Source: Pauljensenia sp902373545 (lineage in GTDB: Bacteria; Actinomycetota; Actinomycetes; Actinomycetales; Actinomycetaceae). From it: DNA of 64,000 nucleotides. The DNA is taken from positions 1 to 64,000 of the forward strand of contig NZ_JAPWAG010000010.1 of the NCBI RefSeq assembly GCF_041432775.1, given 5' to 3'. Positions 24,809 through 34,293 of the stretch are shown here, in pieces (the stretch's first letter is position 1; every line of letters begins with the position of its first letter). Below the pieces are notes generated by a model. That model did no database searches, was not told where the DNA came from, and was given only the letters and a program-made list of their open reading frames with translations. The position numbers and the translations under genes are program-made.

Positions 24809-24843
24809 TATGCATTGTATAAGAGTCTCTGCGGTGTTATAGT
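24809..24843 (+). promoter_or_regulatory. cas operon promoter overlapping a pseudo-protospacer
   Basis: A near-consensus promoter TTGTAT (24815-24820)-17 bp-TATAGT (24838-24843) precedes cas3 by 132 bases. From 24809 the strand reads TATGCATTGTATAAG; the pseudo-spacer of the mini-CRISPR upstream reads TATGCAGTGCATCAG. Positions 1-6, 8, 9, 11, 12, 14 and 15 agree, and AA stands directly before the match, the PAM known for the closely similar S. thermophilus type I-E (CRISPR4) system. Beyond position 15 identity disappears. Cascade loaded with this guide would cover the -35 to -10 region and could block transcription of cas3 and all downstream cas genes. Confidence 0.75.
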
Positions 24844-24975
24844 TACCCCATCAGCTCCGTTGGGGGCGAGGCGATCTCCATAAGGTCGTCGGGCTCAACA
24901 ATTTCAGAGTAACCAGTCTCACTTATGTTAGCGCGTTTGGTTGCTTGGAACACGTATTTGCTCGAGGTAGAGAAG

Positions 24976-27972
24976 ATGGCCCGCAAGAAGACACGTGCTA
25001 GTGCGCCCGTCGTGCAGGAAGCACGGCGCGCGCCCGATTTTCCCCCTGCGCTGAGCGACCTTGATGCATCGGGATTGTCTGCTCGTGCTCGGTGTTTCTG
25101 GGCAAAGACTGGAGACGGTGCGCGTGCGTGGCTTTCTGTCGTCCAACACTTGATGGATGCCGCAGACGTCGCGGGATATTTGTTCGACGAGTACCTGAGC
25201 GCGCATCATCGTCGTCTCATGGCTTCTGTGTGGGACGGGGACCAAGCGAAGGCGCGGGCGGCGTTCGTGTTCCTGGCAGGGGTGCACGATGTGGGAAAAG
25301 TGGATTGTCGCTTCGCATGTCAGCACCAAGACCTTGCCGAGCTGATTCGGCACCAAGGCCTCGTAGTGATGCGAAAGAAGGACTACGCAGAGCGAGCGTT
25401 TCTCCCTCACGGCCTTGTCAGTCAGTTTGCGCTACAGGATGCGGTAGCTGCTGGGGGAGGGGATGCCAGGCGTGCCCACCAGTGGGCAATCCTTGTTGGT
25501 ATCCACCACGGACGTTATCCGGACTCGGAAGCTGTGCGGGTCGCGCATCTGCAGTACAAGTATCAAGAAGGGTCGGTGGCCGACGACCCTCGATGGGGAC
25601 AGGCGCGCTCGGAGATTCTTGAGTGGATGGCGCGACGTAGCGGCTTCCCCCTCATCGCCCCTGGGACGGCGTTGCCGGAATTACCCATCGCGGTTGCCTC
25701 TGCCTACGCCTCGGCGCTCGTCATCGCGGACTGGCTTGCCTCGAACGAGGACTACTTCCCGTTGCGTCCGCGTCCCGACAAAGCAGATGGAAAACGTACG
25801 ATTCGCGGTTATCCAGAGCTGAGCGCCGACCAGCAGCGCGAGCGTGCCGAGCGCGGCTGGAAGCGAGCGGCTTTCCCGTCGCCCCTGCGCCCACCCTCCT
25901 CGCTCGCCGACGCGACCACTGACTTGTACCGGCGCCGCTTCGGGTGGCCGGCCTCGTACCAGCCGACCTGCGCCCAGCGCGAGGCTGTGGACATCGCCTC
26001 CACGGAGGACCCGGACCTTATGATCGTCGAGGCCCCGCCCGGCTCTGGGAAGACCGAGCTGGCCTTCGCAGTCGCCGAGGTGCTCATGCGCGCTCGGGGG
26101 CTGCAGGGCGTGTTCGTCGCGTTGCCCACGCAGGCCACGACGAACGCAATGTTCGAGCGCGTGACGAGCTGGCTCACCAGCATCCTGGGGGACGAGCCTC
26201 AGAAGCTGGGCATCCAGCTCGCGCACGGAAAGAACAACCTCAATGAGTCGTTCGTGAAGCTCCTCGACAGGGGCAAGAGTCCCCTCGAGGTGCACGACGA
26301 CGAGGAGGACATGGGCCTGCATGCCAGCCGGTGGATGGGGCAGAGGTGGCGCTCGACACTGTCTCCCGTCGTGGTCGGCACGATCGACCAGGTGCTGCTC
26401 GCAGCCCTGAAATCCCGACACGTTCTGGTGCGCCACCTGGGGCTCATGGGCAAGGTGGTCATCATTGACGAGGTTCACGCCGCCGACGAGTACATGGAGA
26501 CCTACCTGGAAGCCGCCCTCACGTGGCTCGGCATGTACGAAATCCCCGTCGTTCTGTTGTCCGCGACCCTGCCGCCCGCGCGTCGCCGCGCGCTTCTGGA
26601 CGCCTATCGACGAGGCCGTGGCTCATCGGGCGAAGGGGCTCAGTTGGTCGAGGGCATGATCGGATATCCGGTCATCTCGACGGTGTCAGCTACGGGTGTG
26701 CACGTCCACGAGATTACTGGTGAGGCAGAGGTCCCCAAGCGGATCATCCCGACATCGGTGGGATCCCCCCAGGAGATCGCGGAACTGCTGGACCGCGAGC
26801 TAGCTGATGGCGGATGCGCTGTCGTTATTCGCAATACCGTCCGCGAGGCGCAGGAGACCTATGACGCGGTGAAGGCCGTGTTTGGACGCGAGCAGACGAC
26901 CCTGCTGCACTCGCGCTTCCTGGCAGCTGAGCGTGCGGCGCGTGACCGTCGGATGCTCGAACTCTTTGGCAAGGGGGCCACACAGCGTCCCCAGCGTCAC
27001 GTCGTCGTCGCAACACAGGTGATTGAGCAGAGCCTCGACGTCGATTTCGACCTCATGCTCACGGACCCCGCGCCCATGGACCTGATCCTGCAACGCATCG
27101 GGCGACTGCATCGACATGAGCGAGCGGATCGTCCTGTGGGGCTGCGCGAGGCCCGATGCCTGGTGCTGGTGGAGGACCTCTTTGCTGTGCCGTGGGCCTA
27201 CTCCACCGGGACAGATCATGTCTACTCGCGACATGCGGTCCTGCGAACCCTCGGAATCCTCTCGGATCGTGGCGAGATTAGGGTCCGTGAACCCGTCGAC
27301 TACGCGCAGCTCACCGAGCTGGCGTACTCCAACGTAGAAGCCGTCGGACCTGCTCAATGGGCCGATGCTTTCGACACCGCGCTCGACGAACGAGAACGAA
27401 GTACCGCGCAATCACGGATGCGGGCAAGTACGTGGTGCCTCGACGGCGCGAATCTTCCACGATGGCAGGCACCCGAGCTCGAAGAGAAGCTCCAAGGAAA
27501 CGCTGCCACGGGGGAGGAGACCAAGGGACCGGGAGTTGCCGCAGCTCGCGCCGCGGTGCGAGACGGCGAAGACCAGATACCCGTCCTCGTCGTCGCGATT
27601 GATCCCGAGCTGGGCAACGTCCCGGTGCCGCCACCCCTCACCGGAGGGGCCACCGACGATGAAGAACTTGAGGTCGGCGAATACAACGCTCGAGGGCGCA
27701 TCGCCGACATCTGCTCGTGGAGTATCTCCCTGCCGCCGTGGGCGTTGCGCACTCGCGGGCAGAGCGTCGACCAGGCGGTGGACGCAGTTGCAGGTGCCAT
27801 CTGGGATGATCCCATTACGGCGGAATGGGCGTGTCGCGAGCACCCGTTCCTGGCGGGAGAACTGATCCTCGCGATGTACAAAACCCCCGGCGGGGAGCGC
27901 CTCACGCGCGACCTGTGCGGACACACATTCACATACTCCACAGAAAAAGGAATGGAGGTGCAGGGTCAATGA
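24976..27972 (+). CDS. cas3: CRISPR-associated helicase-nuclease Cas3 (type I-E)
   Basis: The 998-residue effector nuclease/helicase degrades DNA once Cascade has bound a target. The HD nuclease is at the N-terminus (H-D in GVHDVGKVD, further His in LPHGLVSQF and IHHGRYP). The SF2 helicase follows: Walker A APPGSGKTELA, DEVH box VVIIDEVHAAD, motif III LLSATLPP, motif VI QRIGRLHRH. ATG 24976 has GAGG upstream; an in-frame ATG 24925 would add 17 residues without a ribosome site. The stop codon overlaps the cas8e start (ATGA). Its promoter is the probable target of the mini-CRISPR guide. Confidence 0.96.
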   Translation: MARKKTRASAPVVQEARRAPDFPPALSDLDASGLSARARCFWAKTGDGARAWLSVVQHLMDAADVAGYLFDEYLSAHHRRLMASVWDGDQAKARAAFVFLAGVHDVGKVDCRFACQHQDLAELIRHQGLVVMRKKDYAERAFLPHGLVSQFALQDAVAAGGGDARRAHQWAILVGIHHGRYPDSEAVRVAHLQYKYQEGSVADDPRWGQARSEILEWMARRSGFPLIAPGTALPELPIAVASAYASALVIADWLASNEDYFPLRPRPDKADGKRTIRGYPELSADQQRERAERGWKRAAFPSPLRPPSSLADATTDLYRRRFGWPASYQPTCAQREAVDIASTEDPDLMIVEAPPGSGKTELAFAVAEVLMRARGLQGVFVALPTQATTNAMFERVTSWLTSILGDEPQKLGIQLAHGKNNLNESFVKLLDRGKSPLEVHDDEEDMGLHASRWMGQRWRSTLSPVVVGTIDQVLLAALKSRHVLVRHLGLMGKVVIIDEVHAADEYMETYLEAALTWLGMYEIPVVLLSATLPPARRRALLDAYRRGRGSSGEGAQLVEGMIGYPVISTVSATGVHVHEITGEAEVPKRIIPTSVGSPQEIAELLDRELADGGCAVVIRNTVREAQETYDAVKAVFGREQTTLLHSRFLAAERAARDRRMLELFGKGATQRPQRHVVVATQVIEQSLDVDFDLMLTDPAPMDLILQRIGRLHRHERADRPVGLREARCLVLVEDLFAVPWAYSTGTDHVYSRHAVLRTLGILSDRGEIRVREPVDYAQLTELAYSNVEAVGPAQWADAFDTALDERERSTAQSRMRASTWCLDGANLPRWQAPELEEKLQGNAATGEETKGPGVAAARAAVRDGEDQIPVLVVAIDPELGNVPVPPPLTGGATDDEELEVGEYNARGRIADICSWSISLPPWALRTRGQSVDQAVDAVAGAIWDDPITAEWACREHPFLAGELILAMYKTPGGERLTRDLCGHTFTYSTEKGMEVQGQ

Positions 27973-29639
27973 AGAACCCTGAGTACAACCTGCTCGACGA
28001 GCCATGGATACCCGTCCGGCTCCTCGACGGGACCATCGCCGACGTCGGGCTGCTGGAGCTTCTTCGGCGCACGACAGAGATTGCCGATCTCGCGTGTGAG
28101 CTACCGACGCAGAGCATCGCGATCCAGCGACTCGTTTTGGCCATCGGGTATCGTGTGGCACCACCGCGCGATGCACGCGACTGGGTCAGGCAGTGGGACG
28201 AAGGCGCTCCGACGGAACAGATGATCGAGTATCTCGAACGGTGGAGAGACCGCTTCTTCCTGTTCGGCGGTCGTTTTCCTTTCATGCAGGTTGCGGATTT
28301 GCGGACCGCGAAGGACTCGGTGTCCGGGCTTGAAAAACTGATTGCGGACGTTCCCAACGGCGAGCAGTTTTTCACCGCTCGACATGGGCGTGCTCTCGCG
28401 TGTATTCCCCCGTCGGAAGCTGCTCGCTGGATGGTTCACGCGCAGGCGTATGATCCGTCGGGCATCCGTTCAGGTGCAGTCGGTGATTCTCAAGTCAAGG
28501 GAGGGAAAGGCTATCCGATCGGCCCATCGTGGTGCGGTCACCTTGGACTCGTGTGGCTCAAGGGCAAGGATCTGGACGAGACGCTGGTCCTGAATTTGGT
28601 TCCCACCGATGCCGCACAATTGCGTGGCGTCGAAAGCTCAACCGAGTGGGGAACATGCAGTTGGGAGGATCCAGAACCGGAGAGTGCGGTGCGCGGAGAC
28701 TACTCGCTGCTCGATCCGTCAGGCACCCCCCGAGACATCAGCATTCCGCGCCTGCTCACGTGGCATTCGCGCCGCGTCAGGCTCGTGGGGAACCGCGAGG
28801 GTGTCACGGGCGTCGTCCTTGCTCAGGGAGACAAACTAGCGCCGCAGCAGATGCATCGTTATGAGCCGCAGAGTTTGTGGCGTTACTCGACACCGCAGTC
28901 CAAGAAGTTCAAGCAGGACGTCTACATGCCTCGTAAATACGAGGCGGGTCGCGCGCTCTGGCGCAATCTGCCCGGAACCCTTCCCACCGTGACGACCGTG
29001 CAGGGCGTGGACAAGCAGCCGAAACAGGAGTTCCTCCCCTCGGCGACGCTTTCCTTCCACTACCAGCTCGACAACGCCTCGATCGAGACCACCTATCCCA
29101 AGGTGATGCGGATTCAGGCTGTTGGCGTCACCTACGGGCCGCAGGAAGCGACATTCGAAGATATCTACTCGGATGAGCTGACGCTGTCGGTCGCTGTCAT
29201 GCGAGTTGAACACGAGGATCTGTCAGCCGAAATCGACCGACAGGTGCGCCTGACCGAAGAGATTGCCAGAGACGTGGGGAATCTTGCGGCGAATCTCGCG
29301 CGTGCGGCGGGCGAGAGCGGAGAGGGTGCCGGTGACGGGGCCCGAGACCGCGCCAAGGAACTCTTCTTCAGTGCAGTCGACACCGATTTCAGGACGTGGC
29401 TGACCCAGGTTGATGGCCGCGAAGGTGCGCGGGACGCTGGACGTCGGTGGGAATGTTCCCTGCGTCAGCACGCCGTTGGCATCCAGGGGGCGCTTGTGAG
29501 GGGCGCGTCGTCGTCGGCAATCATCGGCCGGGATACCGGCAGGGGGTACATGAACGTCGGTATCGCTGAAAACTACTTTCGGGCGGCGCTCAACAAGCAT
29601 CTCCCGTTACAGAAAACCAATCAGGAAGGAACGAAATGA
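27969..29639 (+). CDS. cas8e: Cascade large subunit Cas8e (Cse1/CasA)
   Basis: The 556-residue protein starts with the typical Cse1 opening (YNLLDEPWIPVRLLDG) and includes the L1-loop neighbourhood around GGKGYPIGPSWCGHLG. In E. coli this subunit reads the PAM, opens the DNA and recruits Cas3. It is longer than E. coli CasA (502 residues); a Gly/Glu-rich stretch (AAGESGEGAGDGARDRAKE) lies in the C-terminal four-helix bundle. It overlaps cas3 and cse2 by four bases each. Confidence 0.95.
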   Translation: MKNPEYNLLDEPWIPVRLLDGTIADVGLLELLRRTTEIADLACELPTQSIAIQRLVLAIGYRVAPPRDARDWVRQWDEGAPTEQMIEYLERWRDRFFLFGGRFPFMQVADLRTAKDSVSGLEKLIADVPNGEQFFTARHGRALACIPPSEAARWMVHAQAYDPSGIRSGAVGDSQVKGGKGYPIGPSWCGHLGLVWLKGKDLDETLVLNLVPTDAAQLRGVESSTEWGTCSWEDPEPESAVRGDYSLLDPSGTPRDISIPRLLTWHSRRVRLVGNREGVTGVVLAQGDKLAPQQMHRYEPQSLWRYSTPQSKKFKQDVYMPRKYEAGRALWRNLPGTLPTVTTVQGVDKQPKQEFLPSATLSFHYQLDNASIETTYPKVMRIQAVGVTYGPQEATFEDIYSDELTLSVAVMRVEHEDLSAEIDRQVRLTEEIARDVGNLAANLARAAGESGEGAGDGARDRAKELFFSAVDTDFRTWLTQVDGREGARDAGRRWECSLRQHAVGIQGALVRGASSSAIIGRDTGRGYMNVGIAENYFRAALNKHLPLQKTNQEGTK

Positions 29640-30286
29640 CCAGCAATGATGCTGCTCCGGAGACTCCTCCGGATAGCGGTGCAACAGGGTTGTCGACGCG
29701 CGGCGCGGTGTATGGCCGTGTCGGTGGGGTGATCGTGAATCGACTCTGGAAGGAGACTCCGTCGGCACGCGCTCTTCGCGCGCAGCTGAGGGGAGCACTT
29801 TCACGAGAAGCCGGAACGGTGCCCGAGCTGTGGGACCTCACGCTCGATGGCCGCCCCGGCTATCTGGGCGACGAGCCGACCAGAGGCGAGAAGGCTGTTC
29901 ATGGTGCTCTTACTCTCTGGGCGCTTCACCAGGGATCGAATACGAGGCCGATGCACGACACGTCGGATCGTCCGCGCAGCTTCGCTTCCGCGATCCGAGT
30001 CGTAGCCGAGGGACAAAGCGGCGACAAGCGGGCCGAGGAGACCCCAATCTATCGGCGTTTTTCCGCGGCTGTTCAGGCCCCTACCTTCGAGGGGCTTCTC
30101 GTGCATCTGCGTTCGCTCGTCTCTCAGCTCGAGGCTGCCGAGATCCCCTGTGATTACGCGCAGCTGGCAGCCGACCTTTACACGTGGCAGGACCCGCGTC
30201 ATCGCACGTCTGTCATGCGCAACTGGGGGCGTCAGTTTGCTCGTCCCGCTGAAACTATCCAGACCGACTCTGCCTCTGACGAGTGA
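29636..30286 (+). CDS. cse2: Cascade small subunit Cse2 (CasB)
   Basis: The 216-residue helical protein (family about 160-230) stabilises the crRNA-target hybrid as a dimer along the Cascade belly. Recognisable elements are GEKAVHGALTLWALHQG and the C-terminal DYAQLAADLYTWQDP ... RHRTSVMRNWGRQF pattern. A 25-residue Ser/Pro/Gly-rich extension precedes the domain. It is translationally coupled to cas8e; a 48-base gap with a fresh ribosome site precedes cas7e. Confidence 0.93.
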   Translation: MTSNDAAPETPPDSGATGLSTRGAVYGRVGGVIVNRLWKETPSARALRAQLRGALSREAGTVPELWDLTLDGRPGYLGDEPTRGEKAVHGALTLWALHQGSNTRPMHDTSDRPRSFASAIRVVAEGQSGDKRAEETPIYRRFSAAVQAPTFEGLLVHLRSLVSQLEAAEIPCDYAQLAADLYTWQDPRHRTSVMRNWGRQFARPAETIQTDSASDE

Positions 30287-30334
30287 CGTCGAGGCGCCGC
30301 AATCAAACAAGCTTCATTTGTGAAAGGAAAGACA

Positions 30335-31459
30335 ATGTCCGTCTTCGTTGATATCCACGTTCTGCAGACCCTCCCTCCCTCGAACCCGAACCGTGATGAT
30401 ACGGGTGCTCCGAAGACCGCCACCTTCGGCGGAGTCCAGCGTATGCGCATGTCGTCGCAGGCCATCAAGCGTGCGACGCGTGAGGACTTCGAGGGAAAGA
30501 TCGCCGATGGAAATTACGGTGTGCGCACGAAGAAGATTGTCGAGCTAGTTGCGCGTTCAATCGTCGATAAGCGTCCGGACCTCGACTCGCAGTCTGTCGA
30601 CCTCGCCGAGATGGGGCTGAAGGCCATCGGTTTCAAGCTTGCTAAGCCGAACAAGAATAAGAGCGACAAAGAGCTGGAGGAAGCCGGATTCCTCGTGTTC
30701 CTGTCGGCCAAGCAGATCGAGCACGTCGCAGATGCGTTGATTTCGGTTGCTCACGAGGATGATCCTGCGGCAGCGTTCAAGGAGCTGAAGCCGCGTAGCC
30801 TCGTGAATACGGATCACTCTATCGATATTGCTCTGTTCGGCCGTATGGTCGCCGAACCGAATGCTCTGAACGTGGATGCTGCCTGCCAGGTTTCCCACGC
30901 GATCGGTGTCGGAGCGGTTGAGCGCGAGTATGACTACTACACGGCTGTCGACGACGAAAAGAAGCGCAGCGAGGAAGCCGACGAGGGTGCCGGCATGATC
31001 GGTACGATCGAGTTCGCTTCGGCGACGGTGTACCGCTATGCGACGATCAACGTTGGTATGCTTCGCGAAAACCTGGGAGACGATGCGGTTGTGGATCGTG
31101 CCATTGAGCTCTTCGTGGATAGCTTTGTTCGGTCGATGCCGACCGGTAAGATCACGACGTTCGCGAACCGTACTCTGCCCGACGCTGTCCTGGTTCAGGT
31201 GCGCAACGATCAGCCGATCAACATGGCGGGCGCCTTCGAAGACCCGATCGTCGCGGGGCAGCGCGGTTTCGCCGAGCCTGCCGTCAAGCGTTTCGTCGAG
31301 TTCGAGTCCAAGCTGCGCGACCTCACCGGTCTTGAGCCCGTCGCCTCTCTCGCCACGTGGACCACGCCTCGGGGCGAGGGTTTCTCCGCACTGGGTGCCC
31401 AGGTTCGCCTGGTCGATCTGGGCAGCGCGACGGTGGACGCTGTGCGAGGCGAGCGATGA
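30335..31459 (+). CDS. cas7e: Cascade backbone subunit Cas7e (Cse4/CasC)
   Basis: The 374-residue RAMP protein forms the six-fold helical backbone that holds the crRNA spacer and kinks out every sixth nucleotide. Family signatures: VDIHVLQTLPPSNPNRDDTG at the N-terminus and GGVQRMRMSSQAIKRATR just after, with the thumb-containing central part. ATG 30335 is preferred to ATG 30320 because the domain starts with MSVFVDIH and GAAAGGAAAG lies before it; this strong site fits the need for six copies. It overlaps cas5e by four bases. Confidence 0.96.
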   Translation: MSVFVDIHVLQTLPPSNPNRDDTGAPKTATFGGVQRMRMSSQAIKRATREDFEGKIADGNYGVRTKKIVELVARSIVDKRPDLDSQSVDLAEMGLKAIGFKLAKPNKNKSDKELEEAGFLVFLSAKQIEHVADALISVAHEDDPAAAFKELKPRSLVNTDHSIDIALFGRMVAEPNALNVDAACQVSHAIGVGAVEREYDYYTAVDDEKKRSEEADEGAGMIGTIEFASATVYRYATINVGMLRENLGDDAVVDRAIELFVDSFVRSMPTGKITTFANRTLPDAVLVQVRNDQPINMAGAFEDPIVAGQRGFAEPAVKRFVEFESKLRDLTGLEPVASLATWTTPRGEGFSALGAQVRLVDLGSATVDAVRGER

Positions 31460-32184
31460 GTTCGGTACTCGTCTTGCGACTGGCTGGCCCCATGCAGTCG
31501 TGGGGCTCATCCAGTCGATTCACGCGCAGGTCGACGGAGGCTTTTCCCACGAAAAGCGCGCTGGTCGGTCTGCTCGCGGCGGCGCAGGGACGCAGGCGCA
31601 GCGATCCGATCGAGGACCTGGCCGAGCTTCGTTTCGCCGTGCGGGTCGACCAGCCAGGGCAGTTGCTCCGCGACTTTCATACGGCGCATCGGGGTGATAC
31701 ATCGATGCCTCTTTCCGACCGCTTCTATTGGGCGGATGCGACGTTCGGCGCCTTCGTTGAGGGACCGGATGACGTGATCGAGGGGTTGTCGCAGGCGATC
31801 CTCCGACCGGTGTTCCCTCTGTACCTCGGTCGTCGCTCGTGTCCGCCAACCATGCCCTTGCGCCTCGCCGTGCGTCGAGGGGAGGCATGGGAGGCCGTGC
31901 GGGAAACACCGTGGATGGCCTCGGCGTACTACCAAAAGAAGCAGCGCTACGAGCAGTACGTGTCCGTCCGCGTCGTTGCCGATCAGGGGATTATCCCTTC
32001 CGACGTGGGTGTCTCGTTCGAGCACACCATCCAGGACGTGCCGATCAGCTTTGACTCCGAACGCCGTACCTACACTCTGCGAACTGTCGAGGAGGCGCGC
32101 GTCGATCTGGAGAATCCGCAGTATGTGGAGGCGCGGCCGAACGCCGGCCCGGGCCTCGTCCATGACCCGATGGAGGTGCTCTGA
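31456..32184 (+). CDS. cas5e: Cascade subunit Cas5e (CasD)
   Basis: The 242-residue RAMP protein caps the 5' handle of the crRNA. The family opening is clear: VLVLRLAGPMQSWGSSSRFT followed by RRSTEAFPTKSALVGLLAAA. In this system the handle would be the last seven repeat bases (AUGAGCC) plus one. The stop codon TGA overlaps the cas6e start (TGATG). Confidence 0.95.
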   Translation: MSSVLVLRLAGPMQSWGSSSRFTRRSTEAFPTKSALVGLLAAAQGRRRSDPIEDLAELRFAVRVDQPGQLLRDFHTAHRGDTSMPLSDRFYWADATFGAFVEGPDDVIEGLSQAILRPVFPLYLGRRSCPPTMPLRLAVRRGEAWEAVRETPWMASAYYQKKQRYEQYVSVRVVADQGIIPSDVGVSFEHTIQDVPISFDSERRTYTLRTVEEARVDLENPQYVEARPNAGPGLVHDPMEVL

Positions 32185-32933
32185 TGTATTTGACACGCAT
32201 CTACCTCAACCCGCACCGCAGGGGTGCTCGGCAGCTCATGCGGAGCCGTCAGGTTCTGCATGCGGCCGTCATGAATTGTTTCCCGCCGGGCGCCTTGGAG
32301 GGTGCTGGGATGCCTCGCGTGCTGTGGCGCCTGGATCGTCCTCCATTCGCGAGAAGTGGTCCTTCTCGGCAGGGGAGCCCCTCGTGTGCGCTCTTCATCT
32401 CGAGCCCGGTTCCCCCGGATCCCTCGCATATCGTGGAGGAGGCTGGCTACGCGACCGAGGGCGGGGTAGTCGTCCGCGACATGGGTGATTTCCTCGATCG
32501 GCTTGAGGCCGGCCAGAGGTGGGGGTTCCGTCTCTGTGTGAATCCGACGTTCCGTGAGGCGAGTCAGGTCAATGCGCGGGGACGTAGGAAGGTCCTCGCT
32601 CACGTGACCCAGGATCAGCAGACGCAGTGGGTCTTGGATCGCTCTGAGCGGCTCGGGTTCCGTGTGTTGACTTCTGCCGAGTACGGTGGGGACCTGCCCG
32701 TCCTGGAGGACCAGAACGGACAACGTGTCGATGGGTCAAACCTCTTGATTAATGGGGTTGAACGGGGTATTGCCGAGTTCAAGCGCGGGAGTTCTCGCGT
32801 GACCCTTGCGCTTGCTACTTTCGAGGGCGTGCTCGAGGTAACGGATCCGGATGCACTGCGCCACGGCCTCGTCCATGGGGTAGGCCGAGGTAAAGCATAT
32901 GGCTGCGGTCTGATGACCCTGGCTCGGCCATGA
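32184..32933 (+). CDS. cas6e: crRNA-processing endonuclease Cas6e (CasE)
   Basis: The 249-residue double-ferredoxin RAMP protein cuts the repeat hairpin at its 3' base. The N-terminal YLTRIYLNPHRRGARQLM and the catalytic-His region RQVLHAAVMNCFP are present, and the glycine-rich loop near the C-terminus reads GVGRGKAYGCGLMTLARP. It should cleave the array repeat after G21 of the CCCCGC/GCGGGG stem, and by inference the pseudo-repeats of the mini-CRISPR upstream of cas3. Overlaps cas5e and cas1. Confidence 0.95.
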   Translation: MYLTRIYLNPHRRGARQLMRSRQVLHAAVMNCFPPGALEGAGMPRVLWRLDRPPFARSGPSRQGSPSCALFISSPVPPDPSHIVEEAGYATEGGVVVRDMGDFLDRLEAGQRWGFRLCVNPTFREASQVNARGRRKVLAHVTQDQQTQWVLDRSERLGFRVLTSAEYGGDLPVLEDQNGQRVDGSNLLINGVERGIAEFKRGSSRVTLALATFEGVLEVTDPDALRHGLVHGVGRGKAYGCGLMTLARP

Positions 32934-33892
32934 GACCGATCCCCGGGGCGAGGCCCCCTGACCCGAAGGACTTGGTGCGCGTCCGGGATCGCCTGACGTT
33001 CCTATACGTCGAGCGGTGCACGATTAATCGTGATTCGAATGCGATTACGGTGGCGGACGGGCATGGGATCGCCCACGTCCCAGCGGCAGCGCTGTCGGTG
33101 CTGCTGCTGGGACCCGGGGTTCGGATCACGCACTCGGCGGTGTCTGTCCTGTCCGAGAGTGGCTCGACCATCGTGTGGGTGGGCGAGAACGGGGTGCGGT
33201 ACTACGCGCACGGCACCCCGCCCTCGCGCTCCTCGAGGCTGCTCGAGGCGCAGGCTCGCGCGGTGAGTGACCCATCGATGCGGCTAACCGTCGCCCGCAC
33301 CATGTACCTCATGCGTTTCGCGGGCGAAGACGTGTCGAAGCTGAGTCTTCAGCAGTTGCGCGGACGCGAGGGAGCTCGCGTGCGCCGCCTGTATCGCGAG
33401 CACTCCCAGCGCACAGGGGTGCCCTGGGATCGGCGAGAGTATGACCCCGACAACTTCGACGACGGTTCGGTGGTCAATCAAGCATTGTCGGCGGCGAATT
33501 CCGCGATCTATGGCGTTGTTCATGCGGTGATCGTTGCGCTGGGGTGTAGCCCGGGGCTGGGATTCGTGCACAACGGAACCTACCGTTCTTTTGTGTATGA
33601 TATCGCGGACCTGTACAAGGCCGGCCTGACGATCCCTATCGCGTTTGACGTTGCCGCGTCGCCGACGGACGAGGCTGTGGGCAGTGCCGCGCGGAAGGCC
33701 GTCCGTGATGCGGTTCGAGAGTTTCGGCTTCTCGAGAGGTGCGTCGCGGACATCAAGCAGCTGCTCTCCGTGTCTGGTGCCTTGTCTGTCGATGACGACG
33801 AGGACCTGATCGTGGACGATCTGCGCCTGTGGGACGACCGTGAGGGCACAGTTGCCGCGGGCGTGTCCTATGAGGAGGGCGATTCCGGGTGA
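32930..33892 (+). CDS. cas1: CRISPR integrase Cas1 (type I-E)
   Basis: The 320-residue integrase inserts new spacers together with Cas2. Catalytic metal ligands are recognisable: Glu in LRGREGARVRRLY, His in GLGFVHNGTYRSFVYD and the following Asp pair in YDIADLYK. The C-terminal tail (about 285-320) is acidic. It overlaps both cas6e and cas2 by four bases, so adaptation and interference proteins are made from one transcript. Confidence 0.96.
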   Translation: MRPIPGARPPDPKDLVRVRDRLTFLYVERCTINRDSNAITVADGHGIAHVPAAALSVLLLGPGVRITHSAVSVLSESGSTIVWVGENGVRYYAHGTPPSRSSRLLEAQARAVSDPSMRLTVARTMYLMRFAGEDVSKLSLQQLRGREGARVRRLYREHSQRTGVPWDRREYDPDNFDDGSVVNQALSAANSAIYGVVHAVIVALGCSPGLGFVHNGTYRSFVYDIADLYKAGLTIPIAFDVAASPTDEAVGSAARKAVRDAVREFRLLERCVADIKQLLSVSGALSVDDDEDLIVDDLRLWDDREGTVAAGVSYEEGDSG

Positions 33893-34293
33893 TCGTCTTG
33901 GTCCTGTCCGCGGTACCCGAAGGCCTGCGGGGGCACGTAACCCGGTGGCTTATGGAGATTTCTCCCGGGGTGTTCGTAGGGACTCTCAGCGCCCGCGTCC
34001 GCGAGCGCCTGTGGGAGATTGTCACGGAGAACATGAAGACAGGACGTGCCGTGATGGTCTATCGTGCGCGCAACGAGCAGGGCCTCGCTTTCCTGACGTG
34101 GGGAGATCCCTGGAAGCCCGTCGACTTCGAAGGACTGACTCTGATGATGCGTCCCTATTACTCAGAGGGACGAGGCCAGTATTCCGAGCCTGATCCTGCG
34201 GCGCGTCACTTGCGTAAGCGGCGCTCAATGAGTAACTTCCAGAGGAGACGGCAATCTCAAGGGTTTCCAAGATCTGACCGATCCGCTCGATAA
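33889..34293 (+). CDS. cas2: CRISPR-associated protein Cas2 (type I-E) with extended C-terminus
   Basis: The 134-residue protein has the CT1978-type Cas2 fold: MIVLVLSAVPEGLRGHVTRW, then FVGTLSARVRERLWEIV and LAFLTWGD. The E. coli protein ends near residue 94; here about 35 basic residues follow (HLRKRRSMSNFQRRRQ...) encoded by the DNA just ahead of the array. The stop lies 18 bases before the first repeat. The coding tail therefore overlaps the place where a leader is expected. Confidence 0.92.
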   Translation: MIVLVLSAVPEGLRGHVTRWLMEISPGVFVGTLSARVRERLWEIVTENMKTGRAVMVYRARNEQGLAFLTWGDPWKPVDFEGLTLMMRPYYSEGRGQYSEPDPAARHLRKRRSMSNFQRRRQSQGFPRSDRSAR

